From JBCDBH01 sp039184055 (GTDB taxonomy: Bacteria; Acidobacteriota; Thermoanaerobaculia; Multivoradales; J023): a stretch of 7,033 nucleotides of DNA. The notes under the pieces are model-generated. The model made no database searches. It was not told where the DNA came from and was given only the letters and a program-made list of their open reading frames with translations. The stretch is from assembly GCA_039184055.1 (NCBI GenBank), contig JBCDBH010000309.1:1-7033 (forward strand). Reading direction: 5' to 3'. Position numbers and translations under genes: made by a program. Positions 1-5,253 of this stretch are shown in pieces. Numbering within the stretch: position 1 is the first letter of the stretch; each line of letters opens with the position of its first letter.

Positions 1-363
1 CTGCAAAGCGGCACGCATTGGATCGTGATGAGCGAGCTCGACGATCCGGCCTTTCTCGCTACGGTCGACGTGCTCAACGAGCGTTTGTGGAACCGCACCG
101 AGCCGGCGGTGTGGGTGCTTACCGACGCCACCGAGGAAGATCTCTTCGCGTTCCAGTGGGCGACGCCAACTCCGGCCTTTGTCGATGCGCGGGTGCGTGA
201 GGTGCCCACCGCCATGCTCACCCCGCTCTACCGCACCCTGCCGCGAAGCTTCCAGATCGAAGACGGCGTGGTGACCCAGACCTGGCGTGGCTTACCACCC
301 GAGGTGGTCGCGGCCACTCCCACCGGCCCACCGGAGACCTCCACCGCGACCGTCGCCGAATGA
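1..363 (+). CDS. C-terminal part of a probable DoxX/MauE-family redox membrane protein (5' end outside window)
   Basis: The frame is open from the first base, and the readable part (QSGTHWIVMSELDDPAF...) runs 120 residues to a TGA at 361-363, so the true start lies upstream; the GTG at 25 is probably internal. I see a WIV-type beta strand, LNERLWN helix, WVLTDATEEDLFAFQW, then LTPLYRTLPRSFQIEDG and VVTQTWRGLPPE. This order (strand, helix, LT.AtEEe...F, a short helix ending in R.lP, then l.DG.v...W) resembles the soluble redoxin-like tail of DoxX/BT_3928-type membrane proteins as I remember them. The membrane part would be upstream and cannot be seen. No CxxC is present in this tail, so it would be a redoxin-like fold without active thiols. 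The exported thioredoxin-fold gene 70 bases downstream supports an envelope redox role. Coding status is well supported by the long open frame and the following gene; the family is a pattern-based guess. Confidence 0.6.
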   Translation: MQSGTHWIVMSELDDPAFLATVDVLNERLWNRTEPAVWVLTDATEEDLFAFQWATPTPAFVDARVREVPTAMLTPLYRTLPRSFQIEDGVVTQTWRGLPPEVVAATPTGPPETSTATVAE

Positions 364-387
364 GCCGGATGGACGGCGCGACCGTAT

Positions 388-422
388 AGACTTCAGAAAG
401 CACGACATACTCGAGACTTCAG
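388..422 (+). repeat. Short direct repeat AGACTTCAG, two copies in the gap before the thioredoxin-like gene
   Basis: The 9-base word AGACTTCAG occurs at 388-396 and again at 414-422, 26 bases apart, inside the 70-base gap between the two redox genes. The second copy abuts the Shine-Dalgarno of the downstream gene. The spacing is about two and a half helical turns, so a paired binding site on one face of the helix is not suggested. It may be chance. No convincing -35/-10 pair was found in this gap. Confidence 0.25.
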
Positions 423-423
423 T

Positions 424-428
424 GAGGA
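424..428 (+). promoter_or_regulatory. Ribosome binding site GAGGA that fixes the start at 434
   Basis: GAGGA lies five bases upstream of the ATG at 434. The reading frame is open further upstream (to 287), but that extension lies within the preceding gene and would put about 49 arginine- and proline-rich residues in front of a clean signal peptide. The Shine-Dalgarno and signal peptide together favour 434. Confidence 0.7.
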
Positions 429-433
429 TAGCC

Positions 434-1246
434 ATGACCACCCGATACTTGCTCCGCGTCGCCGCCTGCTTCGGTGCGCTCCTACTCCTTCCGACCCTCG
501 CCTTCGGCCAGCCTTCCGACGCCGTCTTCAGTGGCTTCGTGCCCAATAGCGATTTCACCTTCGAGCTCGACGGCGCCAAGCTGGACAATGTCGAAGTCTT
601 CTTCGCACAGCGGATTCCCGCCTATTTGATCGTCGCGCCACCGGCGGTCTTCGCTCAGCCCCTGCTCGTCGAGCCCCGTACGCGGATGGTCAAGCGGGTG
701 CCCTTGATGAAAATGCTGCGCAAGGGTGACGGTTCGGTCGACATCCTCGCCGACGCGGTCTTCCGCCCGGTCGGCCCAATCCAACTCGATGGCAAGTCGG
801 TCACCTTCACGGTCGATGGTCAATCGGCGCGGCTCGCCGAGCGACCCGACATCGTCGGTGATTTCACCGGCGCCGAGCTACGCGTCGCCGATCCCGGCTA
901 CGCCTTCGCCGCCGAGCAATACACTACCGACAGCGCCGTGATCGCCAAGCTGCGCAGCGAACAACGCGACGTTAAAGTCACCGTCTTCTTCGGTTCGTGG
1001 TGCCCCTTCTGCAAACGCCACCTGCCCTACATGCTCGGCGTCGAAGAAGCCCTCGGCGATTCCAAGATCGCCTTCGACTACGTCGGTCTGCCCAAGAACC
1101 TCGACAACCCGAGAGCCAAAGCCAAGAAGGTGCGTGGCGTACCGACCGCCGTCATCACCGTCAACGGTAAAGAGGTCGGCCGGGTGACCAACCAGGGCTG
1201 GAACAAGCCCGAGAGCGCGCTGTCGTCGCTGCTCGGCGGCACCTGA
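434..1246 (+). CDS. Exported thioredoxin-fold protein with WCPFC active site
   Basis: A 270-residue protein. Residues 1-25 form a signal peptide (MTTRYLLR, then a hydrophobic stretch with LLLLP, probable cleavage after AFG25), so it is expected in the periplasm. Residues about 30-175 form a domain I do not recognise, containing VEPRTRMVKRVP and the segment DGSVDILADAVF. From about residue 180 there is a thioredoxin fold: strand VTVFFGSW, then C190-P-F-C193 at the start of a helix, and the cis-proline P237 in RGVPTAVI, followed by NGKEVGRV. These are the standard thioredoxin landmarks, so the protein probably reduces, oxidises or isomerises cysteines in envelope proteins. The CPFC dipeptide does not settle the direction. 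It follows the DoxX-like gene by 70 bases on the same strand, so co-transcription is plausible. It converges on ybjQ, with 14 bases between the two genes. It could alternatively be a TlpA-like protein; the N-terminal domain argues for a distinct subfamily. Confidence 0.9.
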   Translation: MTTRYLLRVAACFGALLLLPTLAFGQPSDAVFSGFVPNSDFTFELDGAKLDNVEVFFAQRIPAYLIVAPPAVFAQPLLVEPRTRMVKRVPLMKMLRKGDGSVDILADAVFRPVGPIQLDGKSVTFTVDGQSARLAERPDIVGDFTGAELRVADPGYAFAAEQYTTDSAVIAKLRSEQRDVKVTVFFGSWCPFCKRHLPYMLGVEEALGDSKIAFDYVGLPKNLDNPRAKAKKVRGVPTAVITVNGKEVGRVTNQGWNKPESALSSLLGGT

Positions 1247-1269
1247 GTCGGCCCGCCGCGTCAGCCGAC
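1247..1269. terminator. Weak inverted repeat between convergent genes
   Basis: GTCGGC (1247-1252) and GCCGAC (1264-1269) form a perfect 6-bp stem with an 11-base loop. It begins right after the thioredoxin-gene stop and includes the last codon of ybjQ on the other strand. Its position between convergent genes suits a shared terminator, but there is no T-run on either side, so an intrinsic terminator is not well supported. Confidence 0.25.
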
Positions 1270-1581
1270 CGACACCGCCGTACCCGAGGCCGAGACCATC
1301 AACATGCTCCCGGTGTCACCGATCGTCTCGTAGTCGAGATCGATCCCGACCACCGCATTCGCGCCCAGCTGCTGAGCCTGCTGGGCCATTTCGTCTAGGG
1401 CGATTTTTCGGGCGCGCGCCAGCTCGCGTTCGTACGAGGCCGAACGCCCGCCGACGATGTCGCGGATCCCGGCAAAGAAGTCGCGAAAAATATTGGCGCC
1501 GAGAATCGCTTCACCGGTCACCACGCCGTGGTATCTCCGAATCGGATGGCCTTCCAAGGTCGGTGTCGTGCTCTGAATCAT
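1261..1581 (-). CDS. ybjQ: YbjQ family protein (UPF0145, putative heavy-metal-binding fold)
   Basis: A 106-residue cytosolic protein that matches the E. coli YbjQ sequence, as I remember it, almost from end to end. The hallmarks are STTPTLEG at the start, GVVTGEAILGANIFRDFFAG (residues 19-38), then GIRDIVGGRS, LGANAVVGIDLDYET and GSMLMVSASGTAV near the C-terminus. Length agrees with the family (about 105-110 residues). The family forms small oligomeric proteins of unsettled function; Pfam names it a putative heavy-metal-binding domain, but metal binding is not established and there is no Cys/His cluster here. The start is fixed by a perfect AAGGAG six bases upstream. It stands alone on the minus strand, convergent with the thioredoxin gene and divergent from the glycosyltransferase gene, so it is probably transcribed as a single gene. 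Confidence 0.95.
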   Translation of the reverse strand: MIQSTTPTLEGHPIRRYHGVVTGEAILGANIFRDFFAGIRDIVGGRSASYERELARARKIALDEMAQQAQQLGANAVVGIDLDYETIGDTGSMLMVSASGTAVSVG

Positions 1582-1587
1582 GTGATG

Positions 1588-1593
1588 CTCCTT
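1588..1593 (-). promoter_or_regulatory. Consensus Shine-Dalgarno AAGGAG for ybjQ
   Basis: On the minus strand AAGGAG sits six bases before the ATG at 1581-1579. It is the strongest ribosome binding site in the window and confirms the ybjQ start. It contrasts with the divergent gene at 1716, which has none. Confidence 0.85.
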
Positions 1594-1690
1594 AGTTGTA
1601 TGACGTTGTGAGTTTCGAATCGTCGACCTTGGAGCTACGACTCAGATCGTCACGGCATTCGACGGTGGTACAGCCAACCCCCCACGGTAA

Positions 1691-1714
1691 GCTCGGCGAT
1701 CACCAAAGCCGAGC
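1691..1714 (+). promoter_or_regulatory. Perfect 7-bp hairpin ending one base before the GT41 start codon
   Basis: GCTCGGC (1691-1697) and GCCGAGC (1708-1714) are perfect reverse complements around a 10-base loop, GATCACCAAA. The structure ends at 1714 and the ATG is at 1716, so it occupies the place where a Shine-Dalgarno would lie, and no GGAG-like core is visible there. In mRNA it could restrict ribosome access; as DNA it could be an operator. The rest of the divergent gap (1582-1690) holds the ybjQ ribosome binding site and no promoter I can defend on either strand. Confidence 0.45.
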
Positions 1715-1715
1715 C

Positions 1716-4019
1716 ATGATTCAGAAACTACTCAACCAAGGCATGACCAGTCTCCGGGCTGGTGATTTGAAAACCGCTGAACACCGAGCGCGGATGGCCC
1801 TTGCCAAGAAGCCGGGGCATCCGGGGGCGCTGCATCTCCTCGCCATGGTGGCGCTCCGAGTGGGAGATCAGGACACCGCGATCAAGGCGCTGGAGACGGC
1901 GATCCGCGTGGCGCCGAGGGTGGCGGATCTGCACAATCATCTCGCCGAGGCGTTGCGGGGAGTGGGACGCGCCGAGGAGGCGGTGGCGGCGGCGCGAGAG
2001 GCGACGCGATTGGCACCCAATGCGGCGGCGGTGCACAACAATCTCGGCTTGGCGCTACGCGCCACGGGTGATCTGACGGCGGCGGAGACGGCGCTCCGTC
2101 GGGCGTGTGAGCTGGATCCGAGGTATCCGAAGGCGCCGTTCAATTTGGGCACGGTGCTCTTGACGCTCGAGCGCCCCGTCGAAGCGGTGCCGGCGATCCG
2201 ACGCGCGCTCGAGCTGAATCCACGTTATGCCCGCGCCTGGGACGGGCTGGGCGCCGCGCTGTCGGCGCTCGATCGACGTGAGGAGGCGCGTGAGGCCTTC
2301 GAACGCGCGACGACGCTCGCCCCTTCCATGGCCAAGCCCTGGCTTCATCTCGCTCAGGTGTTGGAGCCGTCACGAGACGCGCTGGCCATGGTGGACAAGG
2401 CGCTCGCGCTCGATCCCGGTTACGTCGACGCGATGGTCACCAAGGGTCAGCTCTTGTCCCGGCTGGAGCGCAAAGACGAGGCGACCGCCGTCTTTCGCCA
2501 GGCGGTCGAGCGACGCCGAGACGACCCGACGATCTGGCAAGCTCTCGGGGAACACTTCTTTCGCCATTTTCAATTCGCCAACGCCACGCGTGCTTTCGAA
2601 CGGGTGCTCGAGCTCGATCCAGATCGTCCGGAAGCACGCGGCTCGTTGGCGTTCAGCCGCGCCGAGATTTGTGCGTGGCAGGACCGCGCCACGGAGATTG
2701 AAGCTCTCGAAAGGCTGATCGAGAACGAGCTCGAGGCGGGCAAGACGAGCCCGCTCTCGCCCCACGCGGCGGTGTTCTTCCCGTTTCCGCCCGCGCTGCA
2801 TCGTGCCATCGCGACGCGGCATGCCGAGCGAATCGCCAAACGGGTCGAGCCTCTGCCACCTCGCTCCCCGATCCACACTCGCCCGGATCGGCTGCGGGTC
2901 GGCTATTTGTCGAGCGACTTCCGTAACAACGCGCTTGCTCATCTCACCCGTCGACTCTTTGGCCTCCACGATCGCGATCGCTTCGCGATTCATGCCTACT
3001 CACTCGGCAAAGATGATGGCAGTGAATACCGATCGGGCATCGCCGCGGATTGCGACGTTTTCGTGGATCTGCGCGAGACGAGTGATGGTGACGCGGCGAC
3101 CCGCATTCGGGATGATGAAGTCGATATCCTGGTCGACCTCGTCGGTTTCGCCGGCGGCGGCCGGCCGGCGATCGTCGCCCACCGTGCCGCGCCGATCCAG
3201 GCGATCTGGCTCTATCCCGGCACGATGGGCGGGCTCTTTCACGACTACTTCATCGGTGATCGCTGGATGTCGCCACCCGATGCTCCGTCGACGATCGATC
3301 AGATCGCCGAGGCGGTGGTGGTGTTGCCCGAGTGCTATCAGGTGAACGACCACCGACAGCCGATCGCCGAGACCACCTCACGAGCCGCATTGGGCGTACC
3401 GGAGGATGCCTTTGTCTTCTGCTGTTTTTGTGCGCCGGCCAAGGTGGATCCGGAGATCTTCACGACCTGGATGCGAATCCTCGATCGAGTCGACGACAGC
3501 GTGCTCTGGCTGCTCGATCTCGGTGAGGAAGCCCAGGCGAATCTGCGGCGCGAAGCCGAGGCACGGGGCATCGCGTCGGATCGCTTGGCCTTCGGCAAGC
3601 ACCTTCCAAAGGACGAGCACCTGGCGCGACTGAAGCTCGCCGACTTGGGGCTCGACACGCGTACGTGCAACGGGCACACCACGGTGAGCGACGCGCTCTG
3701 GGCGGAGCTACCCGTCGTGACCACGCCTGGCGTGCATCTCGCCGGTCATGTCGCCGGCAGTCTGCTCCGCGCCATCGGCTTGCCTGAGCTGATCACCCCC
3801 GACTTGGCAGCCTACGAGTCGCTCGTCGTCGAGCTCGCCACCTCACCGCAGCGTCTGACGGCGGTGCGCGCCAAGCTCGTCGACCAGCGTGGTAGTTTTC
3901 CGCTCTTTGACACGCCTCGCTTTGTTCGTGGCTTGGAGCGCGCCTACGACGCCATGTGGGCCCGACACGCGAGGGGCGAAGCACCGGCGACGATGATCAT
4001 CGAGGAGCGCGAGTCATGA
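1716..4019 (+). CDS. TPR protein with OGT/SPINDLY-type (GT41) glycosyltransferase domain
   Basis: A 767-residue cytosolic protein. Residues 2-305 hold about nine TPRs of 34 residues (for example AVHNNLGLALRATGD, AWDGLGAALSALDRREEA); the seventh (about 206-237) is roughly four residues short. The catalytic N-lobe begins at 393 (LRVGYLSSDFRNN), continues through DILVDLVGFAGGGRP (469-483) and AAPIQAIWLYPGT, and the C-lobe begins near 565 (FVFCCFCAPAKVDPE). K576 and H654-T655-T656 with D659 in NGHTTVSDALW match the UDP-sugar-binding residues of OGT. Such enzymes move GlcNAc or another sugar from a nucleotide donor to Ser/Thr of proteins, with the TPRs choosing the substrate. Oddities: the conserved active-site His is N405, WLxYPGT lacks one residue, and the usual SRVA is GHVA. 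The start at 1716 is chosen because TPR 1 begins there. The frame is open back to 1596, but those 40 residues look non-coding. It overlaps the next gene by four bases. Donor and target are unknown. Confidence 0.92.
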   Translation: MIQKLLNQGMTSLRAGDLKTAEHRARMALAKKPGHPGALHLLAMVALRVGDQDTAIKALETAIRVAPRVADLHNHLAEALRGVGRAEEAVAAAREATRLAPNAAAVHNNLGLALRATGDLTAAETALRRACELDPRYPKAPFNLGTVLLTLERPVEAVPAIRRALELNPRYARAWDGLGAALSALDRREEAREAFERATTLAPSMAKPWLHLAQVLEPSRDALAMVDKALALDPGYVDAMVTKGQLLSRLERKDEATAVFRQAVERRRDDPTIWQALGEHFFRHFQFANATRAFERVLELDPDRPEARGSLAFSRAEICAWQDRATEIEALERLIENELEAGKTSPLSPHAAVFFPFPPALHRAIATRHAERIAKRVEPLPPRSPIHTRPDRLRVGYLSSDFRNNALAHLTRRLFGLHDRDRFAIHAYSLGKDDGSEYRSGIAADCDVFVDLRETSDGDAATRIRDDEVDILVDLVGFAGGGRPAIVAHRAAPIQAIWLYPGTMGGLFHDYFIGDRWMSPPDAPSTIDQIAEAVVVLPECYQVNDHRQPIAETTSRAALGVPEDAFVFCCFCAPAKVDPEIFTTWMRILDRVDDSVLWLLDLGEEAQANLRREAEARGIASDRLAFGKHLPKDEHLARLKLADLGLDTRTCNGHTTVSDALWAELPVVTTPGVHLAGHVAGSLLRAIGLPELITPDLAAYESLVVELATSPQRLTAVRAKLVDQRGSFPLFDTPRFVRGLERAYDAMWARHARGEAPATMIIEERES
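4002..4007 (+). promoter_or_regulatory. Ribosome binding site GAGGAG inside the end of the GT41 gene
   Basis: GAGGAG lies eight bases before the ATG at 4016 and within the last codons of the glycosyltransferase gene. It fixes the TIGR03032 start at 4016 rather than the GTG-type opening at 3956, and with the ATGA overlap it indicates coupled translation. Confidence 0.75.
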
Positions 4020-5122
4020 CCACCCCAACCGCTGGACCACCCCAACCCGCCAAAGGCCCAGGAATCGAGGTCACCGCCTCACGACACTTCGTCGACTGGC
4101 TGCAGGCCGCGCAGGCGAGTCTGGTAGTGAGCACCTACCATTCGAATCGTCTCTTTCTTTTCGGGCTCAAAGAACCAGGTCGACTGTCGGTGTTCCAACG
4201 GGTCTTCGAACGCGCCATGGGGGTGGCGGCACGCGCCGAACGCATCTATCTCTCGACTCGTTTTCAGCTCTGGCAGTTGGAAAATGTCTTTCGCACCGGT
4301 GAGACTGAGGGTCCCTACGACCGGCTGTATCGACCGCAGCGTGCCTGGACCACCGGCGATATCGACATTCACGACATTGGCTTTGGCGCCGATGATGAGC
4401 CGATCTTCATCAGCTCGCTGTTCTCGTGTATCGCCACGGTCGACGAACGCCACAGCTTTCGCCCGATCTGGCGGCCGCCGTATATCTCCAAGCTGGCTCC
4501 CGAGGATCGCTGTCATCTGAACGGCATGGCGATGGACGGTGACACGCCAGGCTATGTCACCGCAGTGGCGACGTCGGACGTCGCCGCTGGCTGGCGGTCC
4601 CAACGGCAGAGCGGCGGCGTGGTGATCGATGTCGAAAGCAATGAGATCGTCGGTCGCGGGTTGTCGATGCCTCATTCGCCTCGTCTCCACGACGGCAAGC
4701 TTTGGGTGCTGCACTCGGGTACCGGTGAGCTCGGCCAGATCGACCTCGACACCGGTCGCTTCGAGCCGATCTGCTTCTGCCCGGGCTATCTCCGAGGTCT
4801 CACCTTTCATCGTGGCTTCGCCATCGTCGGTATGTCGCAATGTCGCGAAGATCGCACGTTCTCTGGTCTCGAGCTCGACGATCGGCTACGCGACAAGGGC
4901 GCCGAAGCGCGATGTGGCATCGCGGTGATCGACCTCGCCACCGGCAGCCTGGCGCATTGGCTCGAGCTCTCGGGAGGCGTCCGTGAGCTCTACGACGTCC
5001 AGGTGCTTCCCGGCTTTCGCTGCCCCAAAGCGATCGGTCTTCGCAACAAGGAAATCTGGGGCGTGGTCAGCTACGAGGACGAGGGCGAAACCCATCGCCA
5101 TACGGGCGTGCCCCGAGACTGA
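4016..5122 (+). CDS. TIGR03032 family protein (DUF4915)
   Basis: A 368-residue protein without signal peptide or membrane segment. The family hallmarks are present in order: ASLVVSTYHSNRLFLFG (35-51), CHLNGMAMDG (166-175), YVTAVATSDVAAGWR (180-194), MPHSPRLHDGKLW (218-230) followed directly by VLHSGTGELG, CFCPGYLRGL (253-262), TFSGLELD (281-288), CGIAVIDLATG (300-310) and ELYDVQVLPG (324-333). Length is usual for the family. TIGR03032 is a strongly conserved family of unknown function. The run of short strand-turn units (GVVIDVESNEIVGRG, QIDLDTGRFEPICF) suggests a beta-propeller-like fold, which is my inference. The gene starts on the ATGA overlap with the GT41 gene and has its own GAGGAG, so the two products are probably made in fixed proportion and may work together. 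The near-invariant Cys and His residues would be the place to look for a binding or catalytic site. The last residues (TGVPRD) are encoded within an 18-base-period duplication. Confidence 0.93.
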   Translation: MTTPTAGPPQPAKGPGIEVTASRHFVDWLQAAQASLVVSTYHSNRLFLFGLKEPGRLSVFQRVFERAMGVAARAERIYLSTRFQLWQLENVFRTGETEGPYDRLYRPQRAWTTGDIDIHDIGFGADDEPIFISSLFSCIATVDERHSFRPIWRPPYISKLAPEDRCHLNGMAMDGDTPGYVTAVATSDVAAGWRSQRQSGGVVIDVESNEIVGRGLSMPHSPRLHDGKLWVLHSGTGELGQIDLDTGRFEPICFCPGYLRGLTFHRGFAIVGMSQCREDRTFSGLELDDRLRDKGAEARCGIAVIDLATGSLAHWLELSGGVRELYDVQVLPGFRCPKAIGLRNKEIWGVVSYEDEGETHRHTGVPRD

Positions 5123-5140
5123 GACGTGCCCCGAGACTGA
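5107..5140 (+). repeat. Tandem duplication, period 18, across the TIGR03032 stop codon
   Basis: The 16-base word CGTGCCCCGAGACTGA occurs at 5107-5122 and again at 5125-5140, two bases apart. The stop codon of the TIGR03032 gene is the end of the first copy. Because the period is 18, the second copy carries the same in-frame TGA (5138-5140), giving a tandem back-up stop. Likely origin is replication slippage. Confidence 0.8.
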
Positions 5141-5181
5141 CCCGTTCACCGAGTTTTCATTCCAGGTCGTCTGACCCTGTG

Positions 5182-5208
5182 TTGAAATATAGACCGAAGT
5201 AGATACAT
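5182..5208 (+). promoter_or_regulatory. Possible promoter for the secreted repeat protein
   Basis: The 131-base gap 5123-5253 has one AT-rich island. TTGAAA (5182-5187) resembles a -35 box, and ATACAT (5203-5208) lies 15 bases on as a poor -10; TATAGA (5188-5193) is an alternative -10 without a matching -35. The A/T content stands out from its GC-rich surroundings, but the spacing is poor. No strong terminator for the upstream gene was seen; GGTC/GACC at 5165-5176 is only a 4-bp stem. Confidence 0.25.
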
Positions 5209-5238
5209 CGACCGCTCTCAGAACATCGAACGCGCCAC

Positions 5239-5243
5239 AGGAG
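5239..5243 (+). promoter_or_regulatory. Ribosome binding site AGGAG for the repeat protein
   Basis: AGGAG lies ten bases before the ATG at 5254, slightly far but acceptable. It is followed by a basic N-terminus and hydrophobic stretch, which supports this start. Confidence 0.6.
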
Positions 5244-5253
5244 ACGCCGAGCC

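Noticed and set aside
287..433. Upstream extension of the thioredoxin-like gene to 287
   Set aside because: It overlaps the preceding gene, gives an arginine/proline-rich stretch in front of a clean signal peptide, and has no ribosome binding site, unlike the ATG at 434.
461..469. Possible lipobox (VAAC, Cys at residue 12) in the thioredoxin-like signal peptide
   Set aside because: The Cys comes before most of the hydrophobic core rather than at its end, so signal peptidase I cleavage after AFG25 fits better.
1596..1715. Forty-codon upstream extension of the GT41 gene from a TTG at 1596
   Set aside because: The start codon is weak and overlaps the ybjQ ribosome binding region; the residues resemble no family, and the first TPR begins at the ATG at 1716.
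3956..4015. Upstream start of the TIGR03032 gene at 3956
   Set aside because: The ATG at 4016 has GAGGAG at eight bases and the classic ATGA overlap; the extension is arginine-rich and inside the GT41 gene.
4079..4840. A 253-codon minus-strand frame opposite the TIGR03032 gene
   Set aside because: The plus strand encodes a full-length recognised family with all hallmark motifs; the opposite frame has no recognisable content.
5165..5176. GGTC/GACC inverted repeat after the TIGR03032 gene as a terminator
   Set aside because: The stem is only four base pairs and no T-run follows.
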